NCBI GenBank assembly: GCA_902797195.1
Contig: CADBRY010000256.1
Coordinates: forward strand, 1 to 16,672
From: an uncultured Eubacteriales bacterium
GTDB taxonomy: Bacteria > Bacillota > Clostridia > Peptostreptococcales > Anaerovoracaceae
Reading direction: 5' to 3'
DNA: 16,672 nucleotides
In this document: positions 1-8,693 of the stretch, one piece after another
Layout of the letters: every line of letters starts with the position of its first letter
Position numbering within the stretch: position 1 is the first letter of the stretch
Notes under the pieces: model-generated
Database searches by the model: none
Seen by the model: only the letters and a program-made list of their open reading frames with translations
Told to the model about the DNA's origin: nothing
Made by a program: the position numbers and the translations under genes

Positions 1-102
1 AAATGATGTTTTATATGCTTAAAAGTGATATGATTCTTTCATTTTTCAAAAAATATCCAAAATAATCAAAGTGTAGGCACAAAGCCGTTAGGGAATTCAA
101 GA

Positions 103-2109
103 TTATTGACCGACCTGTGCAATCGTTCGCCCATCCAGCTTCGTCCATTCTTTTCTACCATTAGCAGATCGTCCAAGAATAACCGCAGCTGCGGCAGAAA
201 CGCTGTCAAACAGACAATCTACTACAAACGTATTATTGACAATAGTACCGTTTCGAATCAGTTCTTGCCGGAGATCATAAGAGCTCTTCTGAATTCCCTC
301 TGTACTTGTTGCAGCGATAATGCTTCCCGCTTTTATAAGGATGGCATCTCCTCCCTGCAAGAAACCAATTGCGTTGCTACCACGCCCAGCCAGATACCAT
401 TCTGCTCCATCCTGTTGATCTGAAACTTTCAAATTCCATTTTTCCTCAAATACGGAAAGAAGGTATTGCTGCCGTTTGCTGACAACCTCTGGAGTCCATT
501 TTTCCTCATTGATTACCTGTGTTGTTAATGTATATGATGATGTCCCGTTTTTGGACTTGAAATACTTTGCCTTCTTAATGGCAAAATCATAGTTTTGTGC
601 AGCAGAATTCCGTTGTCTGGTAAGGGGAACCAAGTTGCCTATTCGATTCAGCCAATATTTTCGTATATTAGGCTCTGGCCAGAGAGTGATCCATTCTCCA
701 CCATCCCGTAAACTCTGCGGTAATACATGCTCAATCGTAAACAGTTTTACGTTATAAGAAGCACCCCCATCGCTCACAAAGGAATCAAGTCGCTGGATGA
801 TATAATTACGCCTCATGGGAGGCATTGAATATACCTCGCCGTTGAGTGCATCCATAAATTCCCGCTTTTCCCATTCTGTGAGTTCAATTGATGTCAAAGG
901 ATCTTTGGCACCGGTAGCTGACCTCGCTTCCATTTCAACAAGAAGCCACTTATATCGATCCATACGATGATTGACATCACGTCCGGTTACCAGAAGGTAG
1001 GATGCCAAACGCTCCAGCTTGCTTAAGAACCACAGCATGTAACGGGAATCATTATGGTATAATGAAAAAAATTTGATAGCAGGAGGCATCCAGTCATAGT
1101 TATTAGTCTTATTCAGCCAGAATAAACACCGGTTGATCTCCTCTGCATATTGAGTAGAAGAATATTCACAGTTCTTTAACTGGATATATGCCTCCGAATA
1201 CGGAACCAGATACTGATCAATCAACTCGATCGGTTCGATATGGTTGGTAACATACTCTCTGAACTCATCCAACAGGTTTTTCTTTGGCCGTTCTTTTGAA
1301 AAAATCGTTTTTGTATGCGTAAAAAGCTCGTTGTATCCTTCACGTCCTGTGTCATTTTCAAGTTCTTCCCATTTATCCGTGTATTCCCGCTGTAATTCAC
1401 GTGGGAGTCTGCCGATCGTTTCTGACTTTATGATATCCGTCGGAAGCAAATCCAGCCCTCTGCTGTTCATGACTGAGAAAATACGGAACGCTGATTCCTG
1501 GTTATTCGTCGATACTCCAACAAGAAAACACTGGTTGAGTAAAAATGAAGAAAACTTCAGAAGATCTTCTTCTCTCGGAAAATTCTCTGCAAGTTTCTCT
1601 CTCAGTAGCTTTGCATTACTCTGTATATGACGCTTTGAATCTGTATCTAGCGTGACAGGATCAATTTCTAAAAGGGCATCAAAATTGACATTCTGAATGT
1701 ATTGGCAGAAGAACGGCTGATCCCATTCACGTAAAAACATTCGTGGCTGTGCTTTTATTCTGGCGAGTTCATCCCCAGGCTCCTGTAGCCGCTTCATACA
1801 GGATTCTTTGCGTCTCTCTGTAAAGCGTTCTGCCATTGCAGCAAAAAGGATAGACAGGGTAGTAAGCCGTTGCTGCCCATCAATCACATCGGCATAACGT
1901 TTATTTTCATCTTTGATCATGACAATACTGCCCAGAAAATAGTTTTCTGCTGAGCGAGTACTGAAAAAGTCATTAAGGTCATCGAAAAGCTTGCCCGTCT
2001 CATCTTCCGTCCAAGCGTAGGGACGTTGATACACAGGAATATGATACTCAAAATCTGAACTGAATATCTTATCCAGCGGATATTCTTTCCCGGTAATTTG
2101 ATTGCTCAC
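103..2109 (-). CDS. DUF262-DUF1524-DUF4357 protein, GmrSD-like nuclease (fifth gene of defence operon)
   Basis: 668 aa protein, probably a nucleotide-dependent DNA endonuclease of the GmrSD (type IV restriction) group. Seen: an N-terminal DUF262 domain with YQRPYAW (27-33) and the signature DGQQR (77-81). A C-terminal DUF1524-type His nuclease region follows, with TIEHVLPQ (458-465, His461) and NRIGNLVPL plus NSAAQN (about 488-506). The last ~90 residues (about 575-660) resemble DUF4357, including the GRSANGRKEW signature. Family knowledge: in GmrSD and BrxU the DUF262 part binds and hydrolyses nucleotide and the DUF1524 part cuts DNA, often modified DNA. The start is GTG at 2109, with GGAGG at 2117-2121 seven bases upstream; the nearest upstream ATG (2123) is out of frame and stops at once. 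The gene follows the helicase after 131 bases on the same strand. Its last codon is 102 bases from the window edge and I see no terminator there. Role as the system's effector is inferred. Confidence 0.9.
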   Translation of the reverse strand: MSNQITGKEYPLDKIFSSDFEYHIPVYQRPYAWTEDETGKLFDDLNDFFSTRSAENYFLGSIVMIKDENKRYADVIDGQQRLTTLSILFAAMAERFTERRKESCMKRLQEPGDELARIKAQPRMFLREWDQPFFCQYIQNVNFDALLEIDPVTLDTDSKRHIQSNAKLLREKLAENFPREEDLLKFSSFLLNQCFLVGVSTNNQESAFRIFSVMNSRGLDLLPTDIIKSETIGRLPRELQREYTDKWEELENDTGREGYNELFTHTKTIFSKERPKKNLLDEFREYVTNHIEPIELIDQYLVPYSEAYIQLKNCEYSSTQYAEEINRCLFWLNKTNNYDWMPPAIKFFSLYHNDSRYMLWFLSKLERLASYLLVTGRDVNHRMDRYKWLLVEMEARSATGAKDPLTSIELTEWEKREFMDALNGEVYSMPPMRRNYIIQRLDSFVSDGGASYNVKLFTIEHVLPQSLRDGGEWITLWPEPNIRKYWLNRIGNLVPLTRQRNSAAQNYDFAIKKAKYFKSKNGTSSYTLTTQVINEEKWTPEVVSKRQQYLLSVFEEKWNLKVSDQQDGAEWYLAGRGSNAIGFLQGGDAILIKAGSIIAATSTEGIQKSSYDLRQELIRNGTIVNNTFVVDCLFDSVSAAAAVILGRSANGRKEWTKLDGRTIAQVGQ

Positions 2110-2240
2110 AACGTTGCCTCCATTTCAAGTTTTTACTGTTCGCCTTTTTCAGATTTCATCTTCCCGTTTTCCATTGTTTTTTCCCTCAGAAATATGTGAT
2201 CTTATTCTGCCTTCCGAAACGGATTCCCTGCGCCATAATA

Positions 2241-5012
2241 CTACCAGCCTTTCATGAGCTCTGCAAATTTCTCCCGTTTATCAAGAACATCCGTGCATTT
2301 TTCCCAATCACCACAGTCAGGAATTTCCATTTCATACTTGATAATAAACGGATTCTTCTGTGGTACCTTGTTGATCGCCTCCAGCGCTCTCTGTTCATCA
2401 TCCTGCGCCATAGCAACCCATACATCCTCCAGGACTTCTGGGATCTGTCCAAACATATCATAGATGGCCTGAAGTCGATCCGAGAGCTTTTTATGGACCT
2501 TGTCCTCCACACTGTCCTTATATCGCATGTTGTAAATCAATATCGTATCTGCCATCTGGCCAATTCGCTGAATCCTTCCTTTGCGCTGCTCCAGTCTGGT
2601 TGGATTCCAGGGCAGGTCCACATTGATAAGCGTCTGCAGCGTCTGCAGATTCAAGCCTTCACTTGCTGCATCCGTTCCTACCAGCACTTTTATCGTACGC
2701 GCTTTCACCATAGCCTTCAGTTCTTCTTTAGCGCATTTTTTGAATAGCCCGTTCCGATAAATCCCGCTCTTATCTCCTCCTGCATAAAGACCTATGTCGG
2801 TATTCTCAAATTCAAGGCTCAGAAGTTCTGCAATATAATTTGCACTGTCATAATACTGAGAGAATATGATGCATCCCTTTTGTAACCAGCCCCCCTCATC
2901 TTCAACTCCATTCTCAAGGATTGATTTAACCCGAAGGTACTTCGGGTCTGTATCACGATTGCTGTTCAGAACATCGACCAGACGTGCAAGACAATCCTCT
3001 TCTTCCGGTGTCAGCTGCTTAACTTCGCTGAGTTCCTCCTTATCCGAGCCCTCATCGCTATCATCCTCATCTGTTAAGGTATCATAAACGTTCTGTAAGG
3101 TTTGCTTACTATCTCTGGTCCAGGCAAGCATCTTCTTGGCGGTGTTTTCACCCGCGAGCATCGTGCTTCCAATACGCTTGAGCATCAGGGTGGACATGAA
3201 TCCCCCGCCTTTTATGCGTTTGGAAAGCAAGTGACAGAACTCCTCCGCTATTCGATATGCCTGAAGCAGATAACCGGACAGTTCCAGCGCCTCATCGTCC
3301 TTTTCTCCCAAGAGATGGACGTTAATCTTCTTCAGATATGGTTCGCCGGTTTCCTTGTTGATCGTATTTTCCAGAAACTCTCGTGTACGGCGAACGATAC
3401 AACGCACATAGGGATTCAGTGTCAACACAAATTGGTCATCCTGATACAGTTCTCTAATTTTCATCTGCAAAGAGCGTCGCAGTGTATCAAATCTGTCCTG
3501 AGAAAGCACGGATACTTCGTCCGGAATATCCATCTGATCCCGCAGAGTTCCAATTCTGCGGTTGCTCTCCGTGCGAGCCGGAAATGGATTCCGCACAATT
3601 TCCCACATTTCAGGATCACTGGCAGGTGGCAACGCAGCCTGTGAAATATAGTCCAGACCGGTTTGCGGCGTTTTTCGCCATACGCTGTAACTGTCGCCAA
3701 TCACCTTGCTGGCTTGTTTCGGACGGCCCAGTGCCTCCAGAAGATCGAACGCTTCAATGGGATGAATCTGTACCGGTGTAGCCGTTGCCAGCAACATGCT
3801 GTGCGTCTGAAACGTTATTTCCTGCAGGAATCGGAGCAGGTTATTTGGCTGTGCCTTATGCGCGTTGGCATCCTTCCCAATGTTCTTTCTTCGCGCACGA
3901 TGTGCCTCATCCAGGATGACACATTCATACTTAAGCTGTTTCAGCAATTCGGCTGCCTCTGTTTTGGCTGTAATGATTCCCTGTGAGACAATACCGATTT
4001 TGCGTGGACACTTCAGAATGCCGCGTACACTGTCACACACGTAATCAAAGCCATTTTCATCGCGCCAGCATTTACCGGTCCATACCGCTGCCGGGATATC
4101 CAGCATGGTAAAAATCTCATCCTGCCACTGGTACAAAAGCGTCTTTGGAACGATGATCAGAACAGGCTTATCTCCATAGAGGGCCATGAGCTTTGCAGAC
4201 ATGGCCAGCTGCAGCGTCTTTCCCAATCCAACCATGTCCGCAAGAACCAGCCGAGCGCCGCCTTTCGTCTTGTGCTCCTCAAATGCCCGCATGACAAAGT
4301 ATTTCTGATGAGCCCATAGGCCATATTCATTTCTGTATACTGGCTCTTCTGCTGCAACTGACGCAACATCCGCCTCCTGGTTTTCACGCCAGCTTTTCAG
4401 TGTTATGGGATGACGATTGGCAATACGCCTGATATCCTCAATCACAAAATCACTGAGGGGCACCGCACACTTATGATCCCAGAAATAATCAAACTCATCC
4501 TGCACCCAGTCTGCAGATTCCCGGCTGTCATCTTCCCAGACAATTTCATAATTCGTCGTCAGGGCACTCTTCGTCTCATTCATGCTGCCGATGAACGCGA
4601 TGCGGTGGCCATCCTCATATGTGATGACCCCCGCTTTTCCATGCATCAAGCCATACACATCATCCGGCAGAACACGGATCTCCATTTTCCCGGATACCAG
4701 AAAACCGTAGAAGCGTTGCAATCGCTCCATCTCCTCCGGGGTAGTGAACTGCTCCTCCGGCTTAAACTGGCACCATTCCTGTTTTAGCCGCATTGCCGCC
4801 AAACCGGCCACCTTGACATCATCCGGTGCCAGACCGCTATTGCAGATGATCCGGATTTTGCCGGGAATTTCCTGCATTGCCTCCCCGGCAATTTCCAGAA
4901 CAGAAGAACAGAAATACCCAGCGATACGATCATAGGAAACAGCCCCCTTCAGGCGATCCACAAGATACTGCTTTCCAAGATCGGTCTTACGGGAGGAAAA
5001 ACGTTGCAGCAT
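2241..5012 (-). CDS. PLD-like/SNF2-family helicase of anti-phage system
   Basis: 923 aa from the chosen start. The N-terminal ~200 residues form a phospholipase D-like domain with a single HxK motif (MHGKAGVI, about 123-130) followed by GSMNET (142-147), as in PLD nucleases that dimerise. An SNF2/RapA-like helicase follows: Walker A ADMVGLGKT (258-266), DEAH (368-371), motif III ATATP (409-413), and the C-terminal lobe with VGTDAASEGLNL (778-789) and QRKGRIQRIGQ (809-819). A short acidic linker (DEDDSDEGSDKEE) separates the lobes. The likely role is ATP-driven movement on, and possibly cleavage of, phage DNA; DISARM DrmD and DrmC carry comparable activities as separate proteins. Start choice: the open frame extends to a TTG at 5066, but that TTG has no Shine-Dalgarno sequence and the extension lies over a hairpin. 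ATG 5012 has AAAGGAG six bases upstream. The stop is TAG. The gene lies 178 bases after the methylase. Confidence 0.92.
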   Translation of the reverse strand: MLQRFSSRKTDLGKQYLVDRLKGAVSYDRIAGYFCSSVLEIAGEAMQEIPGKIRIICNSGLAPDDVKVAGLAAMRLKQEWCQFKPEEQFTTPEEMERLQRFYGFLVSGKMEIRVLPDDVYGLMHGKAGVITYEDGHRIAFIGSMNETKSALTTNYEIVWEDDSRESADWVQDEFDYFWDHKCAVPLSDFVIEDIRRIANRHPITLKSWRENQEADVASVAAEEPVYRNEYGLWAHQKYFVMRAFEEHKTKGGARLVLADMVGLGKTLQLAMSAKLMALYGDKPVLIIVPKTLLYQWQDEIFTMLDIPAAVWTGKCWRDENGFDYVCDSVRGILKCPRKIGIVSQGIITAKTEAAELLKQLKYECVILDEAHRARRKNIGKDANAHKAQPNNLLRFLQEITFQTHSMLLATATPVQIHPIEAFDLLEALGRPKQASKVIGDSYSVWRKTPQTGLDYISQAALPPASDPEMWEIVRNPFPARTESNRRIGTLRDQMDIPDEVSVLSQDRFDTLRRSLQMKIRELYQDDQFVLTLNPYVRCIVRRTREFLENTINKETGEPYLKKINVHLLGEKDDEALELSGYLLQAYRIAEEFCHLLSKRIKGGGFMSTLMLKRIGSTMLAGENTAKKMLAWTRDSKQTLQNVYDTLTDEDDSDEGSDKEELSEVKQLTPEEEDCLARLVDVLNSNRDTDPKYLRVKSILENGVEDEGGWLQKGCIIFSQYYDSANYIAELLSLEFENTDIGLYAGGDKSGIYRNGLFKKCAKEELKAMVKARTIKVLVGTDAASEGLNLQTLQTLINVDLPWNPTRLEQRKGRIQRIGQMADTILIYNMRYKDSVEDKVHKKLSDRLQAIYDMFGQIPEVLEDVWVAMAQDDEQRALEAINKVPQKNPFIIKYEMEIPDCGDWEKCTDVLDKREKFAELMKGW

Positions 5013-5018
5013 AAAACG

Positions 5019-5025
5019 CTCCTTT
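5019..5025 (-). promoter_or_regulatory. Ribosome binding site fixing the helicase start
   Basis: On the minus strand the sequence reads AAAGGAG, then six bases, then ATG at 5012. It decides in favour of the shorter helicase reading frame over the TTG at 5066. Only four bases separate it from the 3' arm of the hairpin at 5029-5059, so folding of that hairpin could affect ribosome access. Confidence 0.75.
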
Positions 5026-5028
5026 TTG

Positions 5029-5059
5029 AGCAGCGGCCCGATTTTTCGGAGCCGCTGCT
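5029..5059 (-). promoter_or_regulatory. Strong intercistronic hairpin upstream of helicase
   Basis: The arms AGCAGCGGC-CCGA (5029-5041) and TCGG-A-GCCGCTGCT (5046-5059), plus-strand notation, pair over 13 GC-rich base pairs with one bulged base and a four-base loop. In the operon mRNA (minus strand) the stem is followed by CAAAAAGGAG, with no U-run, so it is not a simple terminator in that direction. On the plus strand it is followed by TTTTCC, so it could stop antisense transcripts. In the mRNA it could act as a processing or stability element between the methylase and helicase cistrons, or as a translation modulator. Confidence 0.7.
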
Positions 5060-5190
5060 TTTCCAATATTCAACTTTGACAAATCAACTATACGTCGTGC
5101 AGGTTCTATTGTGCGTCTCTTCGTTGGCTATTCGCTCCCTCTGCATTGCCAAATTTGAAAATGCATCTCAGTTCGACATGGCCAAATGTA

Positions 5191-8064
5191 TCAGATATGA
5201 TCGTTATCAATTAACGTATAAATATGCCCAGCCATTGCACCAGCTTCATGCCAGTGCCCCATGGTATCGATGTTTTCTGTATCCCGGAGGAACGACAACA
5301 GCTGCCGAAGCATATCGCGCTTGTTCCAGTAATCCGAGAGATTGTTTTTAATATGCCAGAATCCCTTTTCCGGTTTTTCATCTTCCTTGATTGCCACATG
5401 AATCGCAGCCAGCACAAGGCGAAGAATGGACTGCTCAAATTCCGGTATCTCGCTGACGGTACGCATCGCGAATTCCTGCGGCGTCTTCAGCCGCGCCGTA
5501 TTGGCGCGTTCAGAGGCCATCAGCTGGCTATACCCACTCAGGCCAAAGCCACGTGCATACTCCTGGTATGTGCTTATCTGATAGTTCCCGTGTTTCTCCG
5601 CTTCCAGTCCCTTCACATAGAACCGCTCCGCAGGACAAAGTTCACGCCACAAGAAGTTATCAAAGTCCAGCGGGATGATAAAGTCATAGGCAATCTTCTT
5701 GGCTCGCTCAATCAGCTTCACGACCTCAGACTTGCTTGGATCATGAATTGCCTGATCCAGCTCATAATCCAGGTCAATTTCACCAATAGATTTATATCCT
5801 GTCAGCACTTTCAGGGATGCAGCATATGCCGCCAACACATAATCCGGATCTGAGAAATTCGGATCTTCCATGTCATCCAGTTTCTGCATGGATTCGATCT
5901 GACGCTTTACCTCCGCCTTGATGTCAGCAGCCAGTTCATCCAGAAACGCCTCTTCATCCCCATGCTGTTTGCGCAGTACCAACAGAACGGTTCCTTTCAC
6001 GTAGTTACCGTCCTTCAGGCCACTAGCATCTGTTTCTGTAGCTATATTCCAAGCTGCGGTAACAGCAAGTCCTGCTTTCCACATAATCAATGCCAACTGT
6101 GCCCATACAGCAGGATCTGAGTGTGTGAACATGACGATCTGCATCCCATCGTCACTCATGTGACGAGTCAGGTTACTATAGATATCAATCATGGTCTGAC
6201 TGAATTGTTCATCTCCACGGACTGCTAAGATGCGTTTACTATCTGTATACCAATCAGGGAACGCTTTGTTAAGGAAAGCCTTGTCCCATGCAAGAAAAAA
6301 TTCAGACAATTCATGATAATTGACTGCATCTGCATAAGGAGGATCCGTTAACCAAATATCTGCTATATGATCACAATCGCATGCGTCTACTAATGTTATA
6401 TTGCTATTTGGATTCAGTTTATATGTTTTTCCTACCGTGAACCATAAAGTTGATAATAGAGGAAGGGTCTTGACTCCATAACTCATCAGTGTATTTAAAG
6501 CCTGGTTGTAAAATGTCTGTTCTGATTTGTCACAGCCAGCATGCCATCTGCACAGTTTCGACTGGTAATCAACACACTTGTTATATCCTAATATGGATGC
6601 TCTAAGTACAAAATCATCACTAGCTAATTGCATTTGCTTTCCAAATAATGCAAGCATAAAAATTCCACGTGCGTTAAAAAGCTGATGCCAATAACTCCAA
6701 CCACGTTCACGAATAAGTTGATCTGTATTATAACCGTTTTCGATCTCCATTGAAGGAATCAGCCCCTGTTCTTGCCACTCAGCAAAATGGTTTACCACAA
6801 GATCATGAACTTTTTTTTCATTTAATAGATCACGTTCACTTGGCGCACAGTAATAACGCTTTCCATCCGACGTTTCATAACGGATAGCATACAGACGCTC
6901 GTGATATACATCATCAGGACGTGATTCAAATTCATGTTTTTCCCAACGCCGAAGACCGTAAATAACATTTCCCTGATCATCCACGCGATCATGCCGCAAT
7001 GAAGATATAGGAGTAGATTTGCCGCAGTGTGGACAAATCATGCTGTTATTCTTACTTGTTCCATTTTTTTGAGCTTCCGCAAGTTCTGCAGTAGAAACAT
7101 TGTCATGAATGGTAATATCGAATTTACCATTCGCCTCATGGAGTCTGGCAATTACTCGGCCTGCTCGAATTCCTACGACATAAGAAGGAAGAAGAGGAAC
7201 ACGCCATCCACACTCAGGACAATCCGCCTCAACACAATATAGATATGACAGTGCACGGTCTCCCTTTTCATTGTGTTCAATCCCCAGTGCACAGATTTCC
7301 TTATCAATAGAATCATAGGCTTTCTGTTGAAAATCTTTGGTTCTATTGATTTCTTCGGGTGAGGCCCCACAGATATGCAGGTCAGCCCATGTCAGAAGAC
7401 CGGCAATTGGATTCAGATCACTGGCGTAGGTGTCACAGCCCATACGGGCTGCCTCAAATGGAATGGAGCCTCCGCCGCAAAAGCAATCACCCACCATTAC
7501 ATTGTGACCAAATTTCATTATAGATAGCTGATTGATCAACTCAGATAAACTACGCGCATTCGTCCCAAGATGATTGTTGATGTCCGCCCATGCTTTATCA
7601 GAGATGGCATCCAGCTGCTCTGGACGCATGCACATGGCAATTTTCTGATCATAGCTGAGGGTACTAAAAGCAGCTTCCTCCATTTCGGCACGAGGCGCAC
7701 CGACAATGAGCTTAGGCTTAGCTGATGTGTCATCAAACCATCCGCCATATTGAGTCCAAAGTTTCCGATGCTCTTTCAGAATTGACATCAAATCAGAGCT
7801 GGAGAACTTCTTTTCTTTCCTCAGAAGCAGGCCTTCATTGTCCATGCTCATAATTTTCAAAAAGATCTCCATGTCCTTCTCAGGATCATCTGTAGAGGGA
7901 AGAAGGCAACCCAAGATAGCAGCTCGCACAAGCACCAGTGGCTTTCTTCCCCACCATTTTCCAAGACCCGTTATTGTCTGTCCCTGAGAGGATTTTCTCT
8001 CTTTATAGCTTTCCTTGCTAACCTTTGATACTGGAAACTGACGTTCAATAAAAGCTTGGGTCAT
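5191..8064 (-). CDS. DUF1156 DNA methyltransferase of anti-phage system
   Basis: 957 aa, probable SAM-dependent DNA amino-methyltransferase (N6-adenine or N4-cytosine) that marks host DNA. Seen: an N-terminal DUF1156 segment (about 7-56, with GKWWGRKPL at 35-43), a SAM-binding motif around DCFCGGGSIPFEAARMG (193-209), then the catalytic DPPY at 574-577. Between them are two Cys clusters, CVEADCPEC (277-285) and CPHC (344-347), that could form a zinc ribbon. The motif order (SAM site before DPPY) is that of alpha/gamma-type enzymes. The start ATG overlaps the DUF3780 stop (ATGA) and has AGGAGG at 8075-8080, ten bases upstream. Odd feature: about 6240-7350 (residues roughly 240-600) is clearly AT-richer than both flanks, suggesting that the specificity region was acquired separately. 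The catalytic motifs are intact, so I expect an active enzyme. The recognition sequence cannot be read from sequence. Confidence 0.92.
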   Translation of the reverse strand: MTQAFIERQFPVSKVSKESYKERKSSQGQTITGLGKWWGRKPLVLVRAAILGCLLPSTDDPEKDMEIFLKIMSMDNEGLLLRKEKKFSSSDLMSILKEHRKLWTQYGGWFDDTSAKPKLIVGAPRAEMEEAAFSTLSYDQKIAMCMRPEQLDAISDKAWADINNHLGTNARSLSELINQLSIMKFGHNVMVGDCFCGGGSIPFEAARMGCDTYASDLNPIAGLLTWADLHICGASPEEINRTKDFQQKAYDSIDKEICALGIEHNEKGDRALSYLYCVEADCPECGWRVPLLPSYVVGIRAGRVIARLHEANGKFDITIHDNVSTAELAEAQKNGTSKNNSMICPHCGKSTPISSLRHDRVDDQGNVIYGLRRWEKHEFESRPDDVYHERLYAIRYETSDGKRYYCAPSERDLLNEKKVHDLVVNHFAEWQEQGLIPSMEIENGYNTDQLIRERGWSYWHQLFNARGIFMLALFGKQMQLASDDFVLRASILGYNKCVDYQSKLCRWHAGCDKSEQTFYNQALNTLMSYGVKTLPLLSTLWFTVGKTYKLNPNSNITLVDACDCDHIADIWLTDPPYADAVNYHELSEFFLAWDKAFLNKAFPDWYTDSKRILAVRGDEQFSQTMIDIYSNLTRHMSDDGMQIVMFTHSDPAVWAQLALIMWKAGLAVTAAWNIATETDASGLKDGNYVKGTVLLVLRKQHGDEEAFLDELAADIKAEVKRQIESMQKLDDMEDPNFSDPDYVLAAYAASLKVLTGYKSIGEIDLDYELDQAIHDPSKSEVVKLIERAKKIAYDFIIPLDFDNFLWRELCPAERFYVKGLEAEKHGNYQISTYQEYARGFGLSGYSQLMASERANTARLKTPQEFAMRTVSEIPEFEQSILRLVLAAIHVAIKEDEKPEKGFWHIKNNLSDYWNKRDMLRQLLSFLRDTENIDTMGHWHEAGAMAGHIYTLIDNDHI

Positions 8065-8693
8065 TTCGGCGTATCCTCCTCATCCAGATTGTCAAACATG
8101 GATATCTGTGGCTTTTCACGGATTGGATTTTCACACAGCGCAAAGCGAAGCGCTGTGCGCCAACCCTTTTTGTCATTGAGCCCGCCGGTGGAGGCGTTGG
8201 TGGTGGTATACAGCCACCAGCGCTCCTCGGGCATGAGTCCTTTCCAGTTACGAACTGCGGTTGGAATGTTACTCGGGTCGCAGTCTTCAATGCCCCAGAG
8301 CAATACCATCATTTCTTTCCCAAATAGGCGTTCAACAGGGGTCCCTCCTATGACAAATTTCCCTGCTGACAGCTTTTTTTCTTTCAGACGGGCATTGAAC
8401 TCCGCTGTGAAATCTTTTTGGAGTTGACTCCACTTATGCCTCGATATCTGGAGACGCAGAACATCACCTCGCTGAATCACCTGTCCATTCGCATATACAG
8501 TCAGAGCGTTTATATCCTTCACACCAGCCTTGGTCATCAGTTCCTCTTTGCTTAGTCCCTCAGGGATCCAGGCATAACGTTCATATATCTCAATTGGCTG
8601 TTCTGAGCCTTTTGGTGGGATGACCACATAGAAATGATTCTGAGATTCTGCGGGATCGTATCCAAAGCCGAATATCTGCTTCTTTACGCTCAT
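8061..8693 (-). CDS. DUF3780 protein of anti-phage system
   Basis: 210 aa, DUF3780-like, with no catalytic motif that I recognise. The best conserved-looking part is the C-terminal half: LLWGIED (about 130-136), RWWLYTTTNA and GWRTALRFALCENP (about 158-190). The family is known almost only from gene clusters with DUF499 and DUF1156 proteins, so a structural or adaptor role in a methylation or ATPase complex is likely but inferred. The last 15 residues are acidic and contain QISMF (196-200), which fits the bacterial sliding-clamp (DnaN) binding consensus QL[SD]LF. It overlaps its neighbours by four bases at both ends (ATGA), with GGAG at 8704-8707 ten bases before the ATG. The three proteins are therefore probably made in a coupled way and may act together. 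Confidence 0.9.
   Translation of the reverse strand: MSVKKQIFGFGYDPAESQNHFYVVIPPKGSEQPIEIYERYAWIPEGLSKEELMTKAGVKDINALTVYANGQVIQRGDVLRLQISRHKWSQLQKDFTAEFNARLKEKKLSAGKFVIGGTPVERLFGKEMMVLLWGIEDCDPSNIPTAVRNWKGLMPEERWWLYTTTNASTGGLNDKKGWRTALRFALCENPIREKPQISMFDNLDEEDTPK

Noticed and set aside
1..102. Possible terminator downstream of the nuclease gene
   Set aside because: The stretch is AT-rich, with A and T runs, but I find no stem that would precede a T-tract on the minus strand.
3102..3644. 180-codon plus-strand frame opposite the helicase
   Set aside because: Antisense shadow of a gene with clear helicase motifs; no ribosome site or recognisable domain.
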